Source: Tritrichomonas foetus (lineage: Eukaryota; Parabasalia; Tritrichomonadida; Tritrichomonadidae). Taken from it: a DNA stretch of 33,756 nt. The position numbers and the translations under genes are program-made. How positions within the stretch are numbered: the first letter of the stretch is position 1; each line of letters opens with the position of its first letter. Below the pieces are notes generated by a model. That model did not search any database. It was not told the origin of the DNA and saw only the letters and a list, made by a program, of their open reading frames with translations. The stretch spans positions 1-33,756 of the forward strand of contig MLAK01001111.1 of assembly GCA_001839685.1 (NCBI GenBank). The letters run 5' to 3'. This document shows positions 20,601 to 28,520 of this stretch, one piece after another.

Positions 20601-21751
20601 ATATGTTATTAACGGCAGTAGTTTGTTATGTAATGACAAAAGATAATCATGGAAAAATTGCATTAAAAGCTGTTCAACTCTTCTCAGTAATTGCTTCACA
20701 TTTGAATAAGAATGATACAGCAATTTGGCTCATTTTATTTGAATCGATTCAGAGAAGCTTAGAACATTCAAATGCTGAAGTTCGATCTTCGATTGAAGCT
20801 TCACTTATTTCTATTGTTGTAAAACATGGATTCAAACCGGAGCCAATTAAAGCAACTGATAATGAGGCTGAAGGTGAAAATAACGGCGAAAGTAAAAGCG
20901 AAAATAACAATGAGGTTAAAAGTGAGATTGAAAATGAAAATTATTTCACGAGAGAAGTATGGCTTGATTTCATTCAAAAACTTTTACCAGCAGTTTTCTC
21001 ATTCAACGACACTAACAACATTGATCACCTTACATCACTCTTAAAGAACATATATTCATCTATATTTGAAAAGTTCTTAGATAAACTTATAGAATATGCA
21101 AAAGAAATTCTCGATTTCCTCCAACATTGTGCAGCAGGAACAACAAATACAGGAATGAGAAGAGAATCACTTCTCTGTCTCGAATCTTTTGTTAAGGGAA
21201 GTGGAAATGCATTTGATGATGAGAATTTAACTAATTCTTTACTCGAAATGCTTGATAAGCTTGTTCCAGAAATGACAACCTCCGTTCTATTCGTTAACGT
21301 TCTTTATACATTTATTGACGTTTTCAGTAACAGTACCAGCGAAAATATTGATTGTATTGCCCGTGCAAATAAATACATCACAATTCTTGGCAATCTTTCT
21401 GAATTATGCTCACGCAAACGATCCACTAAAGGTGTACTTCCTACTTGGTGTGAAGCAAGAAAAGCCTACTTCAGCTGCATTGTGAGGCAAAACCGTGAAG
21501 ACGAAGTCGTTGAAAATTTGTACGAAACACTCGAGTTTTACCAAGCTTTGAGGCAAAACGGAAACACCTATGCTGAATGGGACTCACTTGTCGCAAATTG
21601 TATCGGCATCACAACACAAATGGGAAACGAGCTGTTTGTAAAATGCACAAAAAGATCAACAGAATTCATCTGCAATCTTGTGGAAGTCGACTCAGAAGAT
21701 GTCCGTAAAGAACTTGTTCCTCTTCTCAAGAGGCAGTTAGATATAGCCTAG
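17666..21751 (+). CDS. BIG-type Sec7-domain ARF guanine-nucleotide exchange factor
   Basis: 1361 aa from ATG 17666. The in-frame ATG at 17519 would add 49 residues that look like translated leader, and the BIG-like helix LKALRKACGSF begins right after 17666. Order: DCB region (about 5-200), HUS box NYDCD at 352-356, Sec7 domain (about 440-615), then HDS1 (NLERPMVVWREIWQQMANLF) and further HEAT-like HDS repeats to the end. The exchange loop reads KFQIPGESQMIDR, with catalytic Glu522 kept; motif 2 is MLHTDAHHP. By family knowledge these proteins load GTP on ARF at the trans-Golgi/endosomes and recruit coats. An acidic low-complexity insert (NEAEGENNGESKSENNNE) lies near residue 1070-1090. Codon use is least AT-biased near both ends. 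Confidence 0.92.
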   Translation: MTSLLSIVATHLKALRKACGSFGKRSLKDLLTASETQLAQNKSKISDQIIIKLLEPFFHAAELDPLKYQVPVIDCYIAIFKSNPDGGFHHPSIIDKVLRSLFTIDKFQLEENRKKAANCVFACIISKSGQIFVHSDLLLLSFTYLLRLHNSALESREMIEKIINDLTKHFISQYKKPVPILPFNTIEQAAKQISGIICTHTIAIKEYVPHCITATIRDVDIVVMIRAFCNPIGKSCVPTTLLCANTILSLLELDLPYIEKSFFVNELGTTIHVALLSLCLDGNLQLYKTTAKLISTIWKRFSENYNEGLNEVLDKGLATSLVSPSPKTMIRNFKVLSSIVEDPQFMVDTFVNYDCDKSGIFQNIFENTVNIVVKRSYPAQASIELQKEALKTLLCILENLWKYFNQFNEKTEEKEKVAKSVLNQKKEKNMIEKAQDVFKKSPNKGLLYFSSHNMCEDNAQSYADFLFETAWLDPAGVGEVIGGSKPLNLEILPLFVKHFDFKGQSFETAFRSFLSKFQIPGESQMIDRVMQEFGTKYYNDNTNMFSCADTVYVLAFSTLMLHTDAHHPNVTHHMTLDEFIRNNRGIDGGHDLPTSFLEELYKGITAKKINLTAGTAMPNIALLSQKQQAEVFKERINQTLETAKQRTTTELHQHRFHRAESPLLVGPMFQCVWGGVLAALTMSFEMTDDPEIVNWCLKGFQLCTHIASHCYVEDALATLVDSFAKFTRLRTYSSELKTKNFQCTAALLQCANNDIKFLKGAWDIILAECSALDKMSQNKSFVTDLSSINTLYIRSGALDRESIQDFVAALCKVSAQAMEENPPRDSMLHGLQQVALNNLERPMVVWREIWQQMANLFVRYGQSDKENVSLTVLSILHNIAQSFMKLEETTQMHHKETFLQPLFDIFDHQSSTEVRNRILEYVENLVTLHSKNLQSGWQIILQVLTLTVAQEPKLIPKGLTILQKIVTKSFEDVKGYQVNMLLTAVVCYVMTKDNHGKIALKAVQLFSVIASHLNKNDTAIWLILFESIQRSLEHSNAEVRSSIEASLISIVVKHGFKPEPIKATDNEAEGENNGESKSENNNEVKSEIENENYFTREVWLDFIQKLLPAVFSFNDTNNIDHLTSLLKNIYSSIFEKFLDKLIEYAKEILDFLQHCAAGTTNTGMRRESLLCLESFVKGSGNAFDDENLTNSLLEMLDKLVPEMTTSVLFVNVLYTFIDVFSNSTSENIDCIARANKYITILGNLSELCSRKRSTKGVLPTWCEARKAYFSCIVRQNREDEVVENLYETLEFYQALRQNGNTYAEWDSLVANCIGITTQMGNELFVKCTKRSTEFICNLVEVDSEDVRKELVPLLKRQLDIA

Positions 21752-21790
21752 AAATAATCTCATACAATTAACTGATATTTATTTTTGGTT

Positions 21791-21910
21791 TTTTTTAAAT
21801 TCATCTATTTCTTTTTAAATTTATCTATTTCTTTTTAAATTCATCTATTTCTTTTTAAATTCATCTATTTCTTTTTAAATTCATCTATTTCTTTTTAAAT
21901 TCATCTATTT
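21791..21910. repeat. 20-bp minisatellite, six copies
   Basis: Unit CTTTTTAAATTCATCTATTT repeats exactly every 20 bases six times. Only the second copy differs inside (TTATC for TCATC), and the first copy has T for the initial C. It starts 40 bp after the stop of the Sec7 gene, so it is probably in the 3' flank or UTR. High identity implies recent expansion. Confidence 0.95.
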
Positions 21911-22569
21911 TGTTGGTGTTGTCACTTCTATTTTCGCTCAAAAGGGGTCAAAAACCTTTCAATTTATCAAACATCGGAGAAGAAGCTGTTCCTAAATCTA
22001 AATTTTCTTACCTTTAAATCAAAATATTACCAGAAAAATGATCAGTATATCATATTAGATGAATTTTAAATGAAGGTGGCAATTCGTGAATTTGAAAAGG
22101 AAAGATATCAGCTTTTTAATCCCCAAAGATAGATTGTTTTAATAACAATAATCTTGAAATAATCTTTTGGAACTAATCAGAACACAGTTAATGATGATAA
22201 TTGGTTAAAAGTGAACTTATTAAGAAATTGATAGTGATTTACTCAAAGAAGAATGAAAAATGTCGGAAATACGACGAATAATAATTTTTTTTTATGTAGA
22301 TTGAAACTTCCTGTCAGAAAATTTATGGTTTTTATCAAAGCGATACCAACTGTTCATACAAAAACAAATGAGAAAAGAAGATTGATTAAGTCGTTGGTCG
22401 AATTGAAAAGTCGTAAAAACTTTTTGTGAGATCTGAAGAAAATCACATACAATGTTACCCTAAAATTCAAATCATTTTCTCTGAATTTTTCAAATAATGA
22501 AATCATGGCAAAATCTTTTGAACGAAATCCGTTTACAATTTTCCAGATTATTTTCCCATTATTTTTAGG
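21911..22569. other. Intergenic region upstream of the NEK gene
   Basis: AT-rich with scattered short open frames that run antisense to or ahead of the NEK gene and have no support. No initiator motif lies within 30 nt of the ATG at 22570. Nothing else was recognised. Confidence 0.55.
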
Positions 22570-23520
22570 ATGCAGGGATACGAAATATTTGAACGAATCG
22601 GTCATGGAAGTTTTGGTCGAGTATGCAGAGCCCAAAGGAAGAGTGATGGAAAAATTGTCGCCATCAAAGAAATCGATTATTCCATCATGGACAGTAAACA
22701 ACGAGCAATGCTTGTCAATGAAGTCAACATTCTCAGAAAACTCCAAAATCCACATATCGTCAGATACATGGATCGCAGCGTCGATAAAGAAATGAAGATT
22801 ATTTATATCGTTATGGAATTTTGCCCAGGAGGCGATCTTCAAAGTCTCATACGTGAAACTCGCGCGTGCAGAAGTTATATAAGAGAAGACCAAATCTGGC
22901 TAAGCCTTTCAGAGCTTGCAGTCGCACTCAAAGATTGTCATTGCGGTCCAGAAGTAATTTTACATCGTGATATTAAACCAGGTAACGTATTTATTGACGG
23001 AGATGGCCATGTAAAGCTCGGAGACTTCGGACTTGCAAGAAGTCTCACGAATGATTTGGCAAGCACCTATCTTGGGACACCAGTTTACATGTCACCTGAG
23101 ATTAATGCAGGACTTAAATATGACGAAAAAAGTGACATCTGGGCACTTGGATGCGTCATATATGAAATGGCAGCTTTAATGACACCATTCCAAGGAACTG
23201 ATCAAAAAGTGCTGAAAGCAAACATTCAATCAGCTCAACTCCAACGATTTTCATCAAGATATAGTGATTCTCTCTGGAATATTGTTTCATGGATGCTTGA
23301 AAAAGACCCAATGAAACGTCCGAATGTTCATCAGATTCTTGAATACAGAAATGTGGCATTAACTTTAAATACAAATAGGATTAGGAAAGAATTAGGCATT
23401 GTTAGAGAAAAAACTCACGAGCTTCAGATATTAATGGAAAAGCTTAGAGAAAGAGAAAGAATAGTGAATGAAACAGAAAAAAGAATTAGAAGAGGAAGTG
23501 AGAATATCGTGAATTTCTAA
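22570..23520 (+). CDS. NEK (NIMA-related) serine/threonine kinase
   Basis: 316 aa, ATG start. The kinase domain occupies 4-266: glycine loop GHGSFGRV 11-18, Lys33 in VAIKEI, HRDIKPGNV 132-140, DFGLAR 152-157, activation segment STYLGTPVYMSPE with Thr166, and DIWALGCVIYEMA. The HRDIKPGN/LGTPxYMSPE combination with a short coiled coil after the domain (about 275-312, REKTHELQILMEKLRERER) is NEK2-like. By family knowledge NEKs act on centrosomes, basal bodies, cilia and mitotic entry, and the family is expanded in flagellated protists. All catalytic residues are present. The protein is short, lacking the long regulatory tail of animal NEK2. It is convergent with the LRR-PP2C gene. Confidence 0.92.
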   Translation: MQGYEIFERIGHGSFGRVCRAQRKSDGKIVAIKEIDYSIMDSKQRAMLVNEVNILRKLQNPHIVRYMDRSVDKEMKIIYIVMEFCPGGDLQSLIRETRACRSYIREDQIWLSLSELAVALKDCHCGPEVILHRDIKPGNVFIDGDGHVKLGDFGLARSLTNDLASTYLGTPVYMSPEINAGLKYDEKSDIWALGCVIYEMAALMTPFQGTDQKVLKANIQSAQLQRFSSRYSDSLWNIVSWMLEKDPMKRPNVHQILEYRNVALTLNTNRIRKELGIVREKTHELQILMEKLRERERIVNETEKRIRRGSENIVNF

Positions 23521-23773
23521 CTGTCTTGTTACCCATATGTATTTACAGATATTATAATTATTCATATTTATTTTGTTTTAAATTTAATTTACCATTAAGT
23601 TTTGACTTTCAATCCTTTTTCTCCATCCAATAATTGGATTCCAATTTAATATTAATTGTAACAGTAATAGATTCTTAATAATGTATAAACTATGAGTTAT
23701 TAAATCAAATTTTTTAACTATGTAAAAACAAGAAATGATGATTAACAATATATACTAATACTGGTAATCATCA

Positions 23774-26269
23774 TTATCCAATATTTGGAATTGAGAAAGA
23801 ATCCTTCAAATTCACATTGATAACAATAACAGAAACATTATCTCCTGTATTTCTATGAATTGCTGTATTTTTAATTGCAGAAGCAGCTTTATGCACATTC
23901 CGATGTTTCAAACATAATGAAGCAATATCTTCATTCGACATAACATCAAAAACTCCATCACATCCAATTACAATTCGATAATCTTCTTTATCAATTGTGT
24001 AATGAGAAATATCAGGCTCATGATTTATTCCATGAACGAAGAAGTCACCAAGAGATCGAGTGACTGCAAGATTATTTGCGAGTCGATAATCTGTGAAGAA
24101 CCCACCTTTGGATTTTACTATTTCAATCTCAGACATTTCTGTCGATTTATGATCATTTGTAAGTTGAATACAGCTTCCATTTTTCTTCACAAGAACAATT
24201 CGAGTGTCACCTAAACTACAAATTCCAACATCTCGTTTTTTAATTGCAATTAGTCCAATTGTTGCACCATCACTCAAATTTTTAGGTTCTAAGAAATGAA
24301 GAAAGGCAGAGATTGCAACACCAAGATCAGTTGGACTATCATATTTTGATCGCCAAATATGTTTAGGTAAGAAATTTGCCGCCAATGAAGCTGTGTCTCT
24401 TCCTCCATGCCCATCTATAACAGCAAATAGTGATGGTCTTTCTTTCCGTCGACTACTCAAAACAATAATGGCATCTTCCATTGAAGGTCTAATTCCAATA
24501 TCTTCTGAATAACCAGTTTCAATTGTAACACGATTTAATTGACCATTTTTAACAATGTTAGCGATTTCAGTTGCTGAACTTATTATTTCTATAACATGAT
24601 TTGGAATTGGAAAAGGAAACAACGAATGTGTTGCGGTATGATCAAGGAATTTCAAATTCGGTAAATAATGAAATTGAATTGGCGCTTCTGTTGGATTGAA
24701 GGCAATTTTTAATGTATGAAGATTAGGCATCATTTCAAACTCGAAATTTGAAATATTATTATGTGAAACATCAATTGATTCAAGTTGTGATTGAAATATA
24801 AATTCAGTTAATTTATTATGTGAAACATCAAAGATTTTAACAGCATCTGGAATTCTTGGTAATTTGGTTAATTTATTCATTGATAAATTTAAATATTTGC
24901 AATTCGGTAATCTATTAATTTTTTCTAAAAAGTTTTCACTTAAATCAACAATTTCTAATTCGTATAAATGTGAAAATACATCAGGACATTTTCTAATTCC
25001 ACAATTCGAAGCTCTGAATACTTTTAATGTTTGTGGAAGATGAGGAACAAAACCTAAATAGTTTTCGGAAATATTCAATTCATATAAAATGGAATGGGCA
25101 AAGCTTCGGGGAAGTTTTGTAAGCCCACATTTTATCAAAAGTAACCTTCGTAGTTTCGTTTTTATAATTTTGGGGTTAAAACTATGAAGATTGTTATAAG
25201 AAACATTTAATAATTTCAGTTTATGAGAAAGTTTTGAAGTGCTAATTTCTGTGATTTTATTGTTGCAGAGTTCTAAAGCTGCATTAACGCAATTTCTACC
25301 ATCTGGTATATCTTCAAGTTCATTATTTTCAAAATTTAAATGCTTCATTATTTTTCCATTTAACTTTACAGATTTGAGATTATTGTAATAGCTTAAAAAT
25401 CGATCGATATTTGGTGGAAATTCTGGATAACTTTGAATTTCATTATGCGCGACAAATAAATCTTTCAAATTGGTTAAATTGGCTAGAGATTCGGGAAATG
25501 TTTGAATGATATTATAATCAACATCGATGAATTCAATGGATGGTGGAAATTTCGTAGGAAAAGATATCAAATAATTGAATTGACATTTAAATGAATGAAT
25601 TGATGGTGCTAATAATGCAACATTATTAATTTCGACTAATTTATTATGTGATACATCTAATGACTGAAGTTTACTAAAAGTACAATTCGGGCCCAAAGAT
25701 ATAAGGTTGTTTCCTGAAATATTTAATGCGAGCAAATTCGAATTTTCGATGTTTTCAAAGGACTGTAGTTTATTAAATCCAATATTGAGCTCTATTACAG
25801 ATTCACACAAATTCTTAGGAAATTCAGTTATTTCATTTGCTTGAACATTAATCTTTTTTATTTTTAATTGTGAAAAATCAACTTTTGTAAACTTATTTTT
25901 TGTTATACTAAGATCTTCAAGTTTAGGAAGTGAATAAATAAATGAAGGGAATGTGTCAAAATTATTTTCATTCAAATTTAATAAAGCTAAGGATGGAAAA
26001 TTAATTTGTGCTAAACTTCCAATTTCATTTAATTTTGAGTTTAAATTACAACGTGGCAAGATGAGGCTTTTAAGATTTTGAATGTCTGTTGGAAAAGAGC
26101 TGAGTTTAGCGTTAAAAAGAATAATGGTTTCAATTTTGTGATTTGGTGGAATTTGATATTTTAATTGTTGTTTGGATTGATCATACTCCTTTTGGAAAGA
26201 ATTTATTTCTCTCATTGAAATTTTTACTATTTCTTCAGGAAGAAGTGGAAGAGATTCTTCAATTCCCAT
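23774..26269 (-). CDS. Leucine-rich repeat / PP2C phosphatase fusion
   Basis: 831 aa, ATG start. About residues 45-565 form roughly twenty leucine-rich repeats of the LxxLxLSxNxL type (LKLLNVSYNNL, YLNLSMNKLTKLP). The PP2C/PPM domain follows, from about 585 to 823: RPSMEDA, FAVIDGHGG near 620 (metal-binding Asp), GATIG, LGDTRIVL, LAVTRSLGD, IGCDGVFDVMS near 771 (metal-binding Asp), and GDNVSVIVI near 809. All core metal ligands are visible, so it should be an active Mg/Mn-dependent Ser/Thr phosphatase targeted by the LRRs. The order LRR-PP2C recalls PHLPP and the N-terminal half of fungal adenylate cyclase, but there is no PH, RA or cyclase domain. No membrane segment is visible. Confidence 0.93.
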   Translation of the reverse strand: MGIEESLPLLPEEIVKISMREINSFQKEYDQSKQQLKYQIPPNHKIETIILFNAKLSSFPTDIQNLKSLILPRCNLNSKLNEIGSLAQINFPSLALLNLNENNFDTFPSFIYSLPKLEDLSITKNKFTKVDFSQLKIKKINVQANEITEFPKNLCESVIELNIGFNKLQSFENIENSNLLALNISGNNLISLGPNCTFSKLQSLDVSHNKLVEINNVALLAPSIHSFKCQFNYLISFPTKFPPSIEFIDVDYNIIQTFPESLANLTNLKDLFVAHNEIQSYPEFPPNIDRFLSYYNNLKSVKLNGKIMKHLNFENNELEDIPDGRNCVNAALELCNNKITEISTSKLSHKLKLLNVSYNNLHSFNPKIIKTKLRRLLLIKCGLTKLPRSFAHSILYELNISENYLGFVPHLPQTLKVFRASNCGIRKCPDVFSHLYELEIVDLSENFLEKINRLPNCKYLNLSMNKLTKLPRIPDAVKIFDVSHNKLTEFIFQSQLESIDVSHNNISNFEFEMMPNLHTLKIAFNPTEAPIQFHYLPNLKFLDHTATHSLFPFPIPNHVIEIISSATEIANIVKNGQLNRVTIETGYSEDIGIRPSMEDAIIVLSSRRKERPSLFAVIDGHGGRDTASLAANFLPKHIWRSKYDSPTDLGVAISAFLHFLEPKNLSDGATIGLIAIKKRDVGICSLGDTRIVLVKKNGSCIQLTNDHKSTEMSEIEIVKSKGGFFTDYRLANNLAVTRSLGDFFVHGINHEPDISHYTIDKEDYRIVIGCDGVFDVMSNEDIASLCLKHRNVHKAASAIKNTAIHRNTGDNVSVIVINVNLKDSFSIPNIG

Positions 26270-26610
26270 GAAAAAATTTTTTGAGTATTTAATATATGTT
26301 TACAAGTTTTTGAATGAAATATTTCCAAATATTTAATGTTAAACTTTTTCTAAATGAATCCACTACATTGACCAATTATACACTGAAAGTATCACCAGAA
26401 ATACTGTATTATTTACGCGTATCCAAGAACATAATAATAAAATATGACAGCAAAAATATGCAATAAAGTTATTTAATTAACAATATTAATATATATATAT
26501 ACTAAAATAGAATATTAACTTTGAGAAAATATTTACTTGATTCAATAATAATTAAATTATTATGCATTCAAGCAATCGACAAAAACCCGCCACATTTTAA
26601 TTTCAATAAT
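26270..26610. other. Intergenic region with TGACCAATTAT element
   Basis: AT-rich, including an (AT)n tract near 26488-26501. TGACCAATTAT at 26369-26379, about 100 bp upstream of the LRR-PP2C start, matches the core of the direct repeat upstream of the gene at 30873. Nothing else was recognised. Confidence 0.5.
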
Positions 26611-27288
26611 TTATGCATCAGTCTGAATTGAAATCGACGAATGCAATAAATCATAAAATTTATGTCTGCATTTTGCAGGACATGGATAACTTACATTCAC
26701 AACACGAATAACATCATCTGCATTAACTGTCTGTGGTAGAGGATCTTCTTTTATAGCAAGTGGCTTCACTTTTTCAATATTATTGGGAACCTGTGCTTTT
26801 GTTTGAATTTTGTTGGGTTCAGATTTTTTTTGTTTGTACTCATCAGGAAAAGTTCCATATCTAATTGTCCACTTTTTCAGCTCGTAGTGGTCATTTTTCA
26901 AACATGGGATTTTAATGCCCAATTCTTGGTCAATTTCGTGCGTTGATGGTTTGGCCGTATATCCTAGTTGCTGGAGAGAACCGTTTATCGAGGATTTGCA
27001 TTTTCCCATCAATAATCGCAATTGTTGGATATTAATTCCTAAAGCTGAAGTTAAGAAAACCATTCCGCAAACAAGTGATCGTTTCCATTGGTCGTTTGGA
27101 TTTCTGTTGATATAATCGCGTATTGTCTTCAACCGTGTCACGAAAATTTCGAATCTTTCTCCGCGTTTTGATTTTGAAAGGTCATCATTAAATAGTGATT
27201 TTATTGAAATATAACCCTGCTTGTCATCTTCAGAAAGAAGCTCCCAGTGGGATGGGAAAGTGTCTTTCGCGATAAAAGTTGATGTCAT
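26611..27288 (-). CDS. Initiator-binding domain (IBP39-like) transcription factor
   Basis: 225 aa, ATG start. Residues about 10-145 show the pattern of the trichomonad Initiator Binding Domain, a winged-helix DNA-binding fold: FPSHWELLSEDDKQGYISIK, then DQWKRSLVCGMVF, INIQQLRLLMGKCKSSINGS, and LKKWTIRYGTFP. In T. vaginalis IBP39 binds the Inr through this domain and contacts RNA polymerase II through a separate C-terminal domain. Here the part after about 150 is only 75 residues (a Lys/Pro-rich linker, then VRVVNVSYPCPAKC...), shorter than IBP39, so it may be a paralogue with a different output. Its own promoter carries a good TCACT initiator 11 nt before the ATG, raising possible autoregulation. 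Family identification rests on recognition of the motif order. Confidence 0.85.
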   Translation of the reverse strand: MTSTFIAKDTFPSHWELLSEDDKQGYISIKSLFNDDLSKSKRGERFEIFVTRLKTIRDYINRNPNDQWKRSLVCGMVFLTSALGINIQQLRLLMGKCKSSINGSLQQLGYTAKPSTHEIDQELGIKIPCLKNDHYELKKWTIRYGTFPDEYKQKKSEPNKIQTKAQVPNNIEKVKPLAIKEDPLPQTVNADDVIRVVNVSYPCPAKCRHKFYDLLHSSISIQTDA

Positions 27289-27296
27289 AGAAATAA

Positions 27297-27301
27297 AGTG
27301 A
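27297..27301 (-). promoter_or_regulatory. Initiator (Inr) candidate TCACT
   Basis: On the minus strand TCACTTTA reads through 27301-27294, with the presumed +1 A at 27299, 11 nt before the ATG at 27288. It matches TCA(+1)YW and has a T-rich downstream tail, as in T. vaginalis initiators. Confidence 0.55.
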
Positions 27302-28362
27302 TAAAAGATTTTGTTATTACTTCAAAAATTTTCACTTTTTCAGAATTTTCTTTACTTTTTTATCAATTTCTGGAAAGTGTCGTTCAGTGATTTCTATCAA
27401 ATGTAGCTCTCAAAAAGATCTTTTTTCCATCAAAAAGTTACTGACCTTTGAAAACAACAGAAATATTGTGTAAAAGTTGATAAGGAATTATTTGAAAAAT
27501 ATCTAAACTGAAATTAACTGATGAATAAAGCTATCAAAAAAAATTCACAAAAAACTCAATTGTTTCAGAAAAAGTTTCTCGAAAATTTGTCATTTTCAAA
27601 ATCCCTAAAAAATCGTTTTCTTCATCTTCTTTATGGTATAGTCATACATTACAAGTTTATAATAATTTAAAAATGCATATAATGCATTCATAGAATTATG
27701 TACATTATTTTTTAATTTTCATAATTCGATAATCAATATTCAGAGTTATTGTTCTTTTTTTCACTATTTGGTAAAATATTTCATACCATATTTATTCTCT
27801 ATATTTTGCTTCCCTTCTCAAGAAAGGAGAGAACATCCAATGAGTTCCGGATATCTTTTCAGACTAATAAATCGAAGTGTCACTATTGATAATCATAAAA
27901 GTTAGACATATGATGTGTATAATATACACATTATATATGACAAGATCATGTCTCGTTTGAAATTGTAATTTGAAAAGAACATTTAGATTTCTTCATAAAG
28001 TTGTTTGAATCTACATAAAATGAATAAATTTTAGAATCTGAGTTATTTACTTGGCCATATTTGAGAAAATTTCGAAACTAGAAAATCCAATTATTTTCAG
28101 GAATGATTTTACTATTGTTATAAGAAAAGATAGAAATCAATTATTTTTAATTAATACAAATTTTTCGTGAGTTTCTGATTATACATTGTATATACCAGTG
28201 AAAATCACGTGTTTCATTTCACTGATTTTACTCTCATTTTGTGATGAATTACAGATGGATTCCATGAATTTACGTCATCAATCACACACAATTGAATTTC
28301 ATCTGTTATGATGAAGTAGTGCTTTTAAGGATTAAATACACAAGAAATATGGTTACAAAATA

Positions 28363-28375
28363 AAGCGAACGTTTA
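28363..28375 (+). promoter_or_regulatory. Upstream element AAGCGAACGTTTA (copy 2)
   Basis: Exact second copy of the 13-bp element at 6503-6515. It lies 146 bp upstream of the ATG of the SAM/zinc-finger gene, in the same orientation as the copy ahead of the karyopherin-like gene. Confidence 0.5.
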
Positions 28376-28520
28376 ATTATCTGTTGTGAATTTTGCAGCT
28401 TTTCAATCGTTATTTATTTTTGAAAAGAAAATTTACAACTTTTTCAGATGAAAATACGTTTTTTAATAACTATTGAAAAAACAAAAAAGTTTTTCAAAAC
28501 AAACCTAGAAATTAACTTTA

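Larger units (their letters stand above)
27289..28520. other. Long divergent intergenic region (1.2 kb)
   Basis: No ORF was found. It holds ATGTGTATA-A-TATACACAT at 27913-27931 (9-bp arms around one base), a CAGTGAAA/TTTCACTG inverted repeat at 28196-28224 with a 13-base loop, and the AAGCGAACGTTTA element at 28363-28375. It must contain the promoters of both flanking genes. Confidence 0.55.

Noticed and set aside
22354..22893. 179-residue antisense frame overlapping the NEK gene
   Set aside because: It is a shadow of the kinase coding sequence plus upstream DNA, with no domain of its own.
26488..26501. Alternating AT tract
   Set aside because: Too short and too expected in such AT-rich DNA to be called a feature.
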